From contig NW_014013621.1 in the NCBI RefSeq assembly GCF_000611645.1, positions 10,764 to 74,763 on the forward strand: a stretch of 64,000 nt of DNA. Reading direction: 5' to 3'. Position numbers and translations under genes: made by a program. Position 1 is the stretch's first letter. Every line of letters begins with the position of its first letter. The notes under the pieces are model-generated. The model was not told the origin of the DNA. It ran no database searches and saw only the letters and a list, made by a program, of their open reading frames with translations. The stretch is from Monoraphidium neglectum. Taxonomy: Eukaryota; Chlorophyta; Chlorophyceae; Sphaeropleales; Selenastraceae. Below are positions 11,419-22,890 of the stretch, in pieces.

Positions 11419-12520
11419 CAACTTCCACCTCCAGCGGTGCCGCCCCCTCGTCTCCGCTGAGCCGCTGGTCCCACGTATCCAATTCATCCAACGCCAGGTA
11501 CAGAGCCAACTCGTGATCCTGCAGCCCCTCATGCCGTGCCTCCGGCACCACCGCGCAGTGCACAGAGCACCCTGGCAGCCCTGCCGCGCCCTCATGTCCG
11601 GCAGCCACGCCGCCGTCCGGGGAGGGATGTGCGTCTGCAATATCGGGGGGTTCACCCAACATCTGCAGGAGCTCGTCCAAATAGGTGCCTCCGCCCCCGC
11701 TGCTGCCATTATGCCCAGTAGCAGCGTCCCGCACTGCGGCCTCTCCTAGTGCGTGCGGCCCCAGCCGCGGCACGAGACCAGAGCCTGCCTGCCATGGCAC
11801 CTGCAAACTTGTGCCGGCCAAATTTTGCCGCGCGGAGCCATTGCTGAGCGGCGCAGGTGGTGCACCGTCGTCACCGCCATCCTGATTTGATCCACCTCGC
11901 TGTTGCTTCTGCTGCTGCTGCTGCCGTTGCTCCTCCTGCTGCTGCTCCTCCTCCTCCTGCTGCTGCTGCCGTTGCTGCTGCTGTTCGCCCCCCTCTTGTG
12001 GCGGAGGCATCAGTGCGAGCAGCGGCTCGCCTGCACTGCCATCGACCGCGGCTAACACAGGGCGGGGCAACGGGCTCGAGTGGTGAAGGCGGTCCAGAAC
12101 CGTTGCAAACAGCAGCTGAACATAATCAGGGCTGCACTCACAGCCAGGGTAGGCCTAAGAGTGGAGAAGAGCGGGAATGAGGGTCTAAGGTGGGCGTTGC
12201 CAAGAACGTGCAACGCGCGACAGCGCAAGCACATCTGGAGCGCAAATGCAGCGCGGCGCGCCGCGCTCTGCATCAGGTTCGCATGGCCCCCACCTGGTGA
12301 ATGAATGACGCATGTCTGTTTGTCCAGAGCGTCCTGAACGTGTCCAACGTTGCCGGGAGCCCGCCGTCCACGACCTGGCGCGATTTCGATGTGATCACAT
12401 GATCTGGCCGCAAAACGGAGTGCTGGACGGTGGTTCCATGTTGCTCACCTGAACTATAAAATCGTCCAGCAGCTCATGCAGGTCCCGCTCGAAGCCCCAC
12501 AACTGCACCTCCTCCGCCAT
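9341..12520 (-). CDS. SNAPC1: SNAPc subunit SNAP43/SNAPC1-like protein with large polyglutamine insertion
   Basis: Putative subunit of the snRNA-activating complex, which binds the proximal sequence element of snRNA genes for RNA polymerases II and III. Exons are 12449-12520, 12294-12374 and a long 9341-12136 (acceptor chosen by phase), giving about 982 residues. Exons 1-2 give MAEEVQLWGFERDLHELLDD and FRTLWTNRHASFIHQ, matching the SNAP43 N-terminus (a short helix, then ...F..LW....F..I). The second half of the domain, with GVLYCLHCLYHTQHC and a later RLQALCDDYSEARAVVF, comes only after an insert of about 340 residues rich in Gln and Glu. The C-terminus is an Arg/Gly-rich tail. Family members are usually about 350-450 residues, so this one is more than twice as long. 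The assignment rests on motif similarity in the two separated halves. An unrelated polyQ protein is possible but less likely. Confidence 0.62.
9796..9845. repeat. (CTG)n coding for polyGln near the SNAP43-like C-terminus
   Basis: CTG repeat read as CAG on the minus strand, encoding a Gln run in the third exon of the SNAP43-like gene. Confidence 0.95.
11266..11414. repeat. (CTG)n with CTGCTGTTC variant units coding for polyGln
   Basis: Pure CTG runs flank a 9-bp higher-order unit (CTGCTGTTC) repeated about seven times. On the minus strand this encodes Gln runs with regularly spaced Glu (Q-Q-E periodicity). Confidence 0.92.
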
Positions 12521-13180
12521 TTCTACATGGCAACCAGGCCACCACAGGCCCAAAGCGAGATAGCACCAATCCCAGTTGACGGTTGCTGACGAGAACCTGC
12601 ATACTCGTGGTGAAGAACAGGCGCGGGAACACCACAGCACCTATTGCCATACGGCACTGCAATTGGGCACACCTGCCACACCAGCTTCCCAATCATACAG
12701 CGAGACACAGCGGCTTCAGCCTGATGCAGTTTGCATGCATGTCTAAGTTGCACGTACTTTTCAGAAAGAACGCTGGCCGGTTCATAAGCAAGCCCAGAAC
12801 AGAGGCTTGACCACTCGCGGACAGGGCTGATTGCAGGCAGGAGGGCTCTTAACAAAACAAGGATAGTATCTGGCACGGCGTGCTCGTGAGTGCTGGGATG
12901 CCGTCCGGAGTGGCCACCGGATCAGGGCACGTTGACCCGCCGGGCAGCGATCAATCAGCCAGCTGCGGGTTTGGGGATTTTTCGAGAGAAGAACACACTG
13001 TATCACATCATCAGTGCAACGGCGCTGCCGCAATGCCACCAACGCGTCCCACACGCCTGCATCGCACCCCTGAACCCGATGCGCGCCGTTCCGCGCACGC
13101 AGGGGTCGGCAACCGACAGGAGGCGAACTCAAGGCACAGAGACGAGAGTGGAACCGAAAAACGCAGCACAATTAGCAGCG
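12521..13180. other. Divergent promoter region
   Basis: 660 bp between the divergent start codons of the SNAP43-like gene (minus) and the membrane-protein gene (plus). No reading frame here shows recognisable features. It must contain both promoters, but no core element can be assigned by eye. Confidence 0.5.
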
Positions 13181-15024
13181 ATGGACGCGCTGACGCCGCG
13201 CTCGCGCCAGGCGGCGCTGGAGGCCGGCTTGGCCGACCAGGAGGCGCCCCGGTCAGCTCGGGCCGAGGAGGAGGCGGCCACCGCGGCAATGCGTAAGGAG
13301 GTGCTGCTCGCGGCGGCGCGCCCCTCATCGCGCTGCGCCTCGCCCTCGGCCTTTGGCGCTGCGGGTGTGCAGGGCATCAATCTCAAGCAGATGGCCGCAC
13401 GCGCCGCGTCGCCGCCGCCGCCTTTGCGCGGCAGCCGCCCTGGCACGCCCCGCGGCGGTGCCCCCGCCGCAAGGGAGGGCGCCGGGCTCAGCCACAGGTC
13501 ACCTCGGCAGGACGACCAGACGCCGCGCCGTATGGCGTCGCCCGCCCTCGCGCCGGCGGCCCTCGGCAGGGCCAGCGGCGCACACGACGATGGTGGCGCT
13601 TCTGAGGATGAGCGCTCAGACAGCGGCGAGCCCGGGGCTGCGGGGCAGCCTGCTGCGGCGCCCGTGGCGCCGATCGCGCGTGCTCAGCCGGTGCTGCAGA
13701 TTGACGCCCCGCCCGAGGGCCCCGCTTCGCCGGCCGCGCCGGCCGCGCGCGAGTCTGGGGAAGGCGAGGCCGCGGCCGCGATGGCGACCGCCTCGAGCCT
13801 CGGCTTCTGGCGCACGCGCAGCAGCGGGCTGGCGCCGACCCTGAGCCTGACGGGCGCGCCGATCAACCCGCGGCGCATAACGGGGCCTGGCGGGCTCACG
13901 GCCGCCGAGATTCTGCTTATGGACGCGCGCCGCCCATCACGGGCCGACGACGACGAGCTCATGTGGGCGCACGGCGGCGGACATGGCGCGCTGGCGGCGA
14001 CCTCGGTGGACCCAATAACGGAGGAGGCGGCGGTGGCCGGGATCTTCGGCGGTGACGTTGCCCCGGTGTGTGCGGCGGCTGGTTGACTGTGGTGCATGGG
14101 GGGTGGGGGCAAGGCCGCACCAGCTGGAAGGTGCTGCTGCAATGGATGACAGACCCCTCCGTCATAGGTCATAATTACTCTGCAAAATCTGAAAAAATGC
14201 ATTACTTGTGCCCACAATCCACTGCAACTCCCCTCAGGAGGCGGCCACGCACCCGCCCGCAGCCGTCGCGCACCCGCCCGAGGTTGCGGCGCAGCCACGC
14301 GTGACAATTGCAGCGCGCATCAAGCGATACGCGCAGCCAGCTGTCATTGTGGCACTGTCGGTTGCGCTGATCGTGACGATGGTCTTCACGTTTGCACCGT
14401 GAGCATGTTGTGAGGCGGAGTGAGAGCGACTGGTTCGGAGAGGTTGGTGAAGACGTCCACTGCCAGTTCGTTGCTAGGCAGAGGTGCTCACCTAGCCCTT
14501 GTCATCCTGTGCTGATGCACGCGCACGCCCCTGGTATCTCCTGTGTCTGCAGGGCGCTCGCCGCGCTGACTGGAGGCGCAGCCGTGGCCGCACCCACCGC
14601 TGCCGCTGTGGCAGGCGGGTCTGCGACCGCGGCCGCAGCGGCAACAGGCACTGCGGCAGCGCTGGCCAGTGGTTTTGCTGTGGCGCCGCTGGTGGCGGAT
14701 GTCATTGGATTTGTGGGAGCACAGAACCCGGCATGGCTGCAGCCCGGCCTAGACCCCAGCAAGCTGTCTTCGGGGCCGCCCACTGCGGCGCAGTGCGCCT
14801 ACTTGGCAGCGATGCCGGCTGTGCAGGTGGGACACGCGTTTTGCATTCAGCAGTTCTCTTGTGCACCATGAAAGCTTGTGGCGACAGTTATGACAATGGG
14901 GCGGGGCAGCTGTCGTGTGCCACAGCGTCATGCAGGCTAGTGATGCCGAGCGCCCTCCCCTGCACCCCGGCTTGCGCAGTACCTGTGCACGGGCACTGTG
15001 ACCGGCGGCGTCAAGTTCAGCTGA
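13181..15024 (+). CDS. Uncharacterised single-pass membrane protein, Ala/Pro-rich
   Basis: Not recognised. Exons 13181-14065, 14238-14398, 14553-14826 and 14980-15024 have consistent phases and give 454 residues. The start MDALTPRSRQAAL was chosen because composition upstream does not look coding. Residues 1-325 are disordered: Ala, Pro, Ser and Arg-rich with many SPR/TPR-type motifs. A basic stretch (ARIKRY) precedes one clear membrane helix, PAVIVALSVALIVTMVFTF (about 329-347). The rest begins with a second hydrophobic Ala-rich segment (LAALTGGAAVAAP onward) and ends in a short region with two cysteines (QCAYLAAMP... YLCTGTV). The basic-before-helix pattern would put the long N-terminal part in the cytosol. 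The same layout, a disordered basic N-terminus followed by a membrane helix, is seen in the next gene downstream. Confidence 0.6.
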
Positions 15025-16448
15025 GAGAAGCGTGCAGCGTGTTACAAGGGACCCTGTCACCTGGAGCTGTGGGTGGTGGAGGCCCTGAACTGTATCGGCC
15101 ACTGGCAACGCTCAGGTTTGCCGGCCGCGTGGAAAGACTTGCTGCTTCGTGCATGATCCAGGATCATTGATTTCAAGCCTATGCATGGACCTTTGCTGCT
15201 TCTGGTTGACTCGGTGACGTACGCCTGCTGGCACCCCGATTGTGTTCAATTATTGCAACCTTACGTGCATGCACCAGCATCGCAGCAGGTGACTGCCTGG
15301 CAAGGCCTGTAGGCGCATGTGCGGCTGATGATTGCACAAATAGCCATTGTGCATGTTGGCAAGTTAATCATCAAGCAGTTGCTTGTAAGCGGCGCAGGAT
15401 ATAGCACATCGATACACACATGGCGACAATTAGAGGCTCAAATGTTGTCCCGTAGAATGACATTGTACATGGCGGCCCCTGCATAGCCTGCAAAATTGTC
15501 AGATGGCGAGCCGCAGGACTGTACGGTAGTCCAGCACAGTTTCTGGTTGCCACCCAGCATCGCTCTGTTGTGCTGCATGCCGCAAGGAGCCGGGTGTACA
15601 AGCAAGGCGGGACGGTGGGCTAGGGATGCAAATGAGTGGCTGGTTGCGGAAGTTTTGGGGCCTGGTGGAATGCGTACAGTAGGGCGTCAGGTAGGGGCCA
15701 TCGCCCCCACGTTGACCGCCGAGCGCTCGTCGGCAGGCAGCCATACCGGTGTCATATTCACATAAAGCTGACGAGCTATAATTCAACATTGCAAGAACGT
15801 TGCCAAATCGGACCTGAACTCACGCTGGACGATCGGTGGCAGCCTGCATAAATACGGCTTGATCGTCCTGGCAGGGCGATTTATACATTGAGGTGGTCCG
15901 CATCATCTTCAAATCAGCTCGGAGTATTCGTGAGTCAGCCTCGTAGGTGAGTTCAGCTTGCCGCGGGCTGGTGCTCCGCGCTGTGCACCTACGAGCACTG
16001 CGTGCAGGCCTATCGACGTCTCCTTCGCTGATGGCGGATCTTTGAGGGTCCTCTTTCTCAACAAGCTGGGCTGAGCCCCGTTGTTTGACCCGATCTGCGT
16101 GCCCGCGCTGGCACCGGTCGCAGCAGCGGCCTGTAGCTTGTCTAAGAGGTTTTGTCGCTCAACATAAAAGATACCGGCACCAGCAAGTCGGGCACCGGCG
16201 AGCTGGGCGGTGGGAGCAACCTGCACATACGCAGCAGGCCAGGGACCAACACAACAGCAAACCATTAGGCGCTCGCGCCAGGGCTTGCACGAGTAAAAAC
16301 ACGCACTGCCCTGCATGGAAAAAAGCAATACTCCAAGTAGCCTGCTTCAAGCGCGCGCCAGCTCACATACATCCCATCTGTGCTCCATCGTGTGTGCAGG
16401 TGTTGACGCACTCATTCAGCCGCCACTGACACAGCAGGTTGCGCCACC
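15025..16448. other. Intergenic region
   Basis: 1.4 kb between two plus-strand genes. It contains the 3' UTR of the first, with TGTAA at 15384-15388, and the promoter of the second. The small frames present have no recognisable features. Confidence 0.5.
15384..15388 (+). terminator. Poly(A) signal TGTAA
   Basis: First TGTAA on the plus strand after the stop at 15022-15024, 360 bp downstream. Confidence 0.4.
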
Positions 16449-19172
16449 ATGAGGGACGTGGATCAGCGCGCCAAGGACCCAGAGGCAGACGCATCACCCA
16501 GAGACGCGCGCAGCACCGCGGCCAAGCAGGCCAAACGCAGGGGGGCCGCGGCCGCCCCTCGCCAGGACACCGCTGAGGCTAGTGGCGGCGCCGTACCCTG
16601 GTTCAGCGGCGCCGGCCTGCGGCGTCGCATCTCGCTCTACAGCGACCACGGTGATCAGGACGCCACCATTGCAGGCGGCAGCACTCAGCGGAGCGCAGCT
16701 GATGCCGTCCGCGGCGCAAGCCGCGAAGGGGCCTCCTTGGCCCGGGTTGCGGGCGCAGCCGGCGTGCTCGCGGCGCTGCTCATCGTCGGCGTGCCGCTAG
16801 CAATGATGAGCATCAGCGGGGACCAAGCCGCGGTGTTGCTACAGCGCGGCGGCGGCACGAGTGCTAATGAAGCGCGGCACCTGCAGGGCCTTTCGGCGCA
16901 GCACAATCGCACCGCCACCTTCACTGCACCACCAGAGGGCCCCTCAGGCTTGTCAGCCGCAATGGCCGCCTGCGCGGGGCGCGCGGGGCCGCTGCCGCCC
17001 GTCGTGCTGCCGCCCGTGACTGCGCCTGCGTCGCCCAGCACCGTCGACGGCGACGCCGACCCGCTGCGCGCGTTGAGCATGGACTGCTCCGCGCCTGGCC
17101 GGGCCGAGGCGTGCGCGCGCGTCGCTGCGTCGACCAACAGCTACGAGGGCAGCGCAGGGACCGCCACCAAGGAACATCTGGCAGACTACTTGTCCTCTTG
17201 GGAGGCGTACGCTGCGGAGGCTGCGGCCACAGGGCGGCAGGTCGACCCTCGCGCGCCCTCCGACCTCGACGTGCTCGCCCTGGACTGCCAGTCCGAGCCT
17301 GCGGCCTGCGAGGCCGCTGCCAAGGCCAGCAACAGCTACGAGGGCGGCACGGCCGCCAGCGACAACGCCATCGCAGAGGCGCAGGCATACCTGGACTCTC
17401 TTGAGGTGTCCGCCGTCGCCGCCGCCGCGGTCGCCGCCTCCCAGGCGGCTGCGCAAGACGATTCCGCCCCCCTGTCCTCTCTGGCCCTCGACTGCGAGTC
17501 CGACCCTGCGGCGTGCGCGGCTGCATCGGCAGGCACCAACAGCTATGACCGTCCCGAGAGTTCGCTGCAGCGCGCCCGCGCGGCGGAGGAGGCCGCCCCC
17601 GACCTGCTGGGGCACGCTTCGCTGGCTGTTGACTGCTGGGGGCCCGACGGGGACGGCAACGTGGCGCCTGAGGTCGCCCGCGAGTGTGCGCGCAGCCGTG
17701 CAGCCAACGATTACGAGGCACGGCCCCAGCAGCAGGGCCATCACGCTCACAACCACGATCACGACCACGCCGTGGCAGAGCACTTGGAGATCGGCCCCGA
17801 CGGGCTGCCGGTTGGAGGGGAGACGCAGGGATTTTACTCATGGATTAGCGACGTGGAGGGCGCCAACGATGCCGAGGTCGCCGCGCACGCCGCCAGCTAC
17901 AGCGCCGGCGCACGCCGCGCCGCAAGCATGGGCTATGACGCGCCAGCTGTCGAGTGGGATCCAGTTGCCGCTGCTTGCGAGCACCAGCAGGCAGTGGCAA
18001 ACCAGCTTCAGGAGCAGCGGCGTCTGGCTGAGGTTGAGCACCAGGCGCGCCCGACGGTGAGATCAGGGTGTGGGGAAAGGTGGCGCAGGCTGGCCTGCTT
18101 CGTGAAGCGTCTGGTTTTGGAGCAGGCTCTGCCGTAATCATACTTCCAGCGCACCCGCCACCACAAGTGACACACTGCTGCAGTGCATCACCCGTACAGC
18201 CGCACAGCAGCAGTTGCGTCCCTTATTGGGCCCCTCTGCGCGCCTGCCCCTGCTTCCAGGACCGCGCCTACTTCAAGAACCCCTGCAACGACCCCACCCT
18301 GCGGGTTTACTACAAAAATGCGGATAACAGCCCCGAGTATCAAATGGGGCGTGTGTACTACAAGAACCCCGCCAACGCGCCTGACTTCGTTCAAGCGACC
18401 CAGGTGCGTGCATCTTATTCGCAGGTGCCGGTGCCGCACTACTGCACATGGACTTCTTCACCTGGAGCTGTCGCATTGCTTGCAGCGGCATGAAGCAGGC
18501 TGAGACGCTCCCCCCACCCCTGCCGTGGCGTCCCCTGCAGGCTTCGGTTGCGCCGGCTGTGCCGTCCCTGCCTGCCGCCATCGTGTCGTTCTGGCAGGGC
18601 CAGCCGCAGGTCCTCGCGGCCATCGTGATTGGCCTGCTCGGGACCACCACGCTCGCACTGCTCCAGGGCGGCCGCCCCCGCCGCCTCAAGGCCAGCGCCA
18701 CCGAGCCTGGTGCGGGCGCAGGCATTCAGCACCCAAGAGAGAAGGCTGGCCCTGCAGCAGGTGTTGTTCAAGCCGGCAGGCAGCTAGGCGCTTACTGCAT
18801 GCTTGTTGTACCAACCCAGGTCGTCCTAACAACCATATCGGCCGCGGGTCACACGTCGCAGGCACCGCGTCTGAGAGTGAGAACCTGCTGGCCCCCGCAC
18901 CGGCAGCAGACCTGGAGGCTCGCAGCGAGGACTCGCCCCGCAAGGTCACGGCCTTCAGCAAGTCTGGAATCTTCGCCGGCAGCCCCAGCCCACGCAAGGC
19001 CGGCGCTGTGCCAAGGCTGCAGGTGGCGGAGGCCGGGGGTGTGGATGTGGTACGGTCGGGGGCGGTTGACAGCCCACGGCGTGAGGGGACGCCGCTCTTT
19101 GGCCGATCAGTCACGCCCCTGGGCGGTCGCGCTGCAGCCGGTGCCGGGTCGGCTGCGGAGGATGCCGAATAG
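16449..19172 (+). CDS. Uncharacterised two-helix membrane protein with four LAxDC...NSY repeats
   Basis: Not recognised. Exons 16449-18056, 18260-18403, 18541-18709 and 18820-19172 give 757 residues with consistent phases; the ATG sits in a good context (CGCCACCATGA). A basic disordered N-terminus leads to a membrane helix (LAALLIVGVPLAMMSIS, about 97-125). Then come four repeats of a new-looking unit: a hydrophobic lead, [LV]-x-[MVL]-D-C, a short acidic linker, [AE]-C-[AE], then N-[SD]-Y-[ED]. The lead cysteines are near residues 213, 280, 349 and 396. After the fourth copy there is a His-rich run, HHAHNHDHDH (about 430-440). Exon 2 holds three YFKN/YYKN motifs. A second helix (VLAAIVIGLLGTTTLALL) and a Ser-Pro-rich tail end the protein. 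The repeats probably lie in the lumen or outside the cell, between the helices. Confidence 0.72.
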
Positions 19173-20628
19173 CGACGACAGCAGGATGGTGGTTGCTTGC
19201 ACCCTCTTGGTATGGCTCTTGTGCCTGATGCATCGCTGCCACAACAGGCTTTGCTGGCAGAACAACCCACGGCAGCAGACGCGCCGCAGGTCCTTCCTGT
19301 TTGATTTATATTCATTGCGCCCTTGCGCCAGTTGGTGGCATGGCATCACACTCTTGTCAACATATTCCAAGTAGCGAGGTGCGCCAGTGCTCAGAAACTG
19401 GACAAGCCCATTCACAAAGGCAAACAGCCGCCTGTGTGTCTTCCTGTAAAGCGAAGTTGGACAGTGTTTCTGGCTGATGAGCTAGCTGATGGATCGCCCT
19501 GCACGCCCATGGACAGCACTCAGCTTGTGGCCTAGAGGGCCCGATCCTGCACTTCAAGTTTGTTTGTGTGCAGGACCAGCAACCTGGCGTGTGACTGCAG
19601 GACTGGAAGGTAATCTCTTGGTAAAAGTGTTTGCTTGGGTGTCAACAAGTCGCAGGGCTCCCGCGCACAAGCATAGAACCCAACTGCGCCGCGCCGTATG
19701 TTGCTGCCGGCGATTCACAGGAAGTAGAGCAATGCAGTCGCGCACACAAAGGCATGGGGCCAATGTCGCAACGGTTCGTTCATGCCGTCACACTGTATAC
19801 AGTAGCGCATGGCAGGTGGTCGGTTGCCAGCTGCCAATGTTCGCAAGCATGATAAACGAAGCACATTGCGAGGTGTTCGTTTACCGTGCGGCCTCATCAG
19901 CCACCCACCGGTAGGCCAAGGACACGCGGCCCTGCTACTCAGGTTACCGCAGCCTGCGTGTGTATCATAGTGCCTGGACTTTCCAGGACGTGTGCTTGCC
20001 CACACGATCGCTACCTACCCGTATATTACGCGACAAGATTACGGCAACCTTCTCCAGCTGTCCGGGTCAGCTCCTGGTGATCTGCTGGGTCGTTTGAACA
20101 GCCCCGGCACGCACTCGGATTCACTGAAGTGAATAATAGCGCACATCCCATCAGAGAGGTGAGCCGAGGGTGCCGCTCAGAACGACATGACGGGCGGGCC
20201 GGCCAGCCCGCCCTTCGCATCTGCGGCGTGGAGGCCCGCGCGTATGCCCAAAGTGAAGCAAACCGCGTTTTGAGATAATCTGAGGCAGCGGGCATCGCAG
20301 CATGGCATGGTCACCCGTTGGTGCGCGCCTCCCACAGCAATTGACGTGCCCCGCAACGGTGCGTACGGTACTGTCTCACAACCCCCAACTTGTCGGGCAG
20401 GGACCCCTGCAGCCCCTCGACGCTGGTGGAAATGTTGATAACAGATTCACACCGATCAGCTGCGGCGTCCCTGCCGCAGCCGGATTCCCCCTTCCTCGAT
20501 GTGTTCCAGACACCCCTGGCGGACGCGTCGGATGTCAATGGTGGGGGCGGCTTCTAATGGTGTGCCTTTTATGACGTCCAGCTGCCTCTCCACGCAGCAA
20601 TTCATGTGAATAACACTATGCATGCTTC
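19173..20628. other. Intergenic region, possibly with an unresolved upstream exon of the next gene
   Basis: 1.45 kb with TGTAA at 19445-19449 for the preceding gene. The remainder lacks a convincing gene, although the next gene may have an upstream exon here, because a good acceptor with a pyrimidine tract occurs just inside that gene at 20762-20764. Confidence 0.4.
19445..19449 (+). terminator. Poly(A) signal TGTAA of the repeat-protein gene
   Basis: TGTAA 273 bp downstream of the stop codon at 19170-19172. Confidence 0.5.
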
Positions 20629-21921
20629 ATGCGCGCCACCTGGCACATTTTTTTCGCGCGTCCTCTAACAGGGTGTCCTGCGAGCTCACCCCAAGCAGCC
20701 AGCTCCACCTGCCCCGCCAGCTCCACCTGCCCCGCTTTCTGCCTCCCATCCGCTTTGACCTCAGGCCCAGCAGACGCTAAGATTGATGGTGTCGTGCTGC
20801 AGGCCGATGATTCAGCCTTCGGCCTGGCCGGGCACGCCTACCACCAGCTGCTCGCAGGTAACCCAGCCTCCGACAAGCAGCCGCGCTGGCGGCAGTGGAT
20901 CGGGACAGCTCAGCTGCCTGCAGCGCCGCATGCCCAGGTGGACGTCCCAGGCGGCGCTCTAACCGCCCGCATGCGCCGTGCGCTGGCCAAGCACCCGTCC
21001 ATCAAGGCAGCGACTCGAGGACTCCGCGCCGCCCCCAGCGTGCCTCGCCACGAGGCGGGGCTCAAGCAGCAGCCCTCGTGCCCGCCCAACACCTCGACGG
21101 GCCAGCACGCGCACAGCGGGCACAGCAGCAGAACTAGCAGCAGCAGCGAGCAGGGGCCGGAGCGGGAGCAGGGGCAGCAGCAGGAGGGGGACCCGGACCT
21201 GATGGACCGCATGCTTCGCCTGCGGGCGCCCCGCCAGGCCAAGGACCGCTGCCGAGCCTGGCTGGCGACCCAGCAGCAGCGCTGGCACAAGGGCCGAGCT
21301 GCGCGCGGTAGCGCATCTGCCGGTGGCGCTACGCTCACGCTCGTGGTGGAGCGATGCCGCAGTGGGGCCCGCGTCGAGGGCGGCGAGCACAGCAGCGCGG
21401 GCTCTACGGATGACTGCGTGCGTGTGTCTATCGGCGAGCCGCCGCTGTTGCCGCCACTGGCCAAGGTGGCGGCAGCTGCAGCTGTGCTTGAGCCGGTGGC
21501 ACTAAGCGGCACTCGGCGCAGCCACGACGAGTGGCCGGCTGCCAGCGGCATGTTGCGGCGGCCGTCAGCAACGTCCCTCCGCTCAATGTCTGCCGCCGCC
21601 TCTGGTGAGCTTGGGTACGGCGCCATGAGTTTTTGAGCGGTTGGGGATTTGGATTTTCTCCCATACCTGCTTGGGCAGTCGCATCGGCCCACCTCTCTCT
21701 CTGACGCCATGATATACAGCAATCAAAGTGCAGATTGCTTGCGGTTCCGGCCATGTGTACGCGCGCACAACTGAGCAAGCCACCACCAACATCGTTCGGC
21801 TCCATCCTCTGCCCCCATACCCATCCTGCAGACGCCTGGTTTGACGCAGCTAGCTGCTTCGACGGTCAGGAGACTGCCGGCCCCTGCCTACATGACGATG
21901 TGGATGCAATTCTGGCAGACC

Positions 21922-21978
<57 letters not shown>

Positions 21979-22890
21979 TGTTCCCCGCCCTTGCCGCTGC
22001 GCCCTCTGTGCCTGCCCCTCGCCCATGGTTGCCGCCCCAGCCCGCGCTGCGGCCGAATGCCGATGCGCCGCACGTGCCCAGCCCGCCGCTGGGGCTGGCG
22101 GACTGTGAGTACGACTTTGTGGCCGTGCCTGAGGTGACAGGTTTTGCTGGCTACTGGGTGAAAGACTTGCAGCGCACCTCGGCGAACCCGCAGCCAATTG
22201 ATGTGATGCTTGGATCCAGCAAAATGGTCGCCAGGGCGCATGAGACCATCCCTGGCATATGGGTGAGTGCGCAGGTCTAGGGGTTGGATAGGGGACCGCA
22301 AAAGGCATGGATGGCGGCGCCTTGTTGATTGTGTCGCACGCCAGCAACTGCGGCTCCTGTGACCACACAGGCTAACGAGCGTGGCGAGGGGTTGGGACAT
22401 GGCGGTGTCCTGCTGCTCGTACGCTCACTCCCACTCCCCCTGTTCCACCCCCATTGCTGCCCTGGCACCCCTTGAGGATTCCACACCCCCCTCCAAATTG
22501 ACACACTCACAGTTGCAGGAGGGCCCCGACTTCCTGTCTATGACCGCCAAGCCCCGCAGCCTGCCCCTGGGCCCCTGGGCCCGCTACTCCGAGACCTTTG
22601 CCAAGGACGGCTCCACGACCGCCTGGTCGCTGCGGCGCGACATCAAGGTCGGCCGCAGCACCGGGCAGATGTACTTCACGGCCTGCGGGACGCTCATATT
22701 CCGCGTGTTTGGCCGCGGCGTGTTCTCGTCGGAGCCGGAGTGGGTCTGCGAGGAGTACAGCCGCCTGGAGGACGGCGGGCGGCGCATCGTGAGCCTGCAG
22801 CGCTGCAAGCACTTTCCGAGCGGGCGGGCGGCAGAGCAGTACCTGGTCGGGTCGTACCACGGCCCTGAGCCGCCGCCAGGGCACGCGTGA
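20629..22890 (+). CDS. Uncharacterised protein with C-terminal lipocalin/FABP-like domain
   Basis: Exons about 20629-21605 (start uncertain), 21832-22262 and 22519-22890; the last two splice in phase. The first exon may really begin at an acceptor near 20764 with an upstream exon not found. The N-terminal ~320 residues are disordered, basic and Ser/Gln-rich. An 18-Gln run follows, then a compact C-terminal region of about 170 residues. That region has W-x-K-D-L-Q-R-T near its start, then RRD-x-K-x-G-R-x-T-G, and ends with CEEYSRLEDGGRRIVSLQR. This order of motifs is like small beta-barrel (lipocalin/FABP-type) domains found singly in many algal and plant proteins. That placement is from general pattern, not from a named family. 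Ligand and role are unknown. No signal peptide is visible in the part of the protein that is certain. Confidence 0.5.
20701..20736. repeat. Perfect 18-bp tandem duplication
   Basis: The unit starting AGCTCCACCTGCCCCGC occurs twice in a row (20701-20718 and 20719-20736, last base differs). It lies just before a likely splice acceptor at 20764 and may be intronic. Confidence 0.8.
21924..21977. repeat. (CAG)18 coding for polyGln
   Basis: Eighteen uninterrupted CAG codons in the second exon of the lipocalin-like gene. The absence of CAA interruptions suggests recent expansion. Confidence 0.97.
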
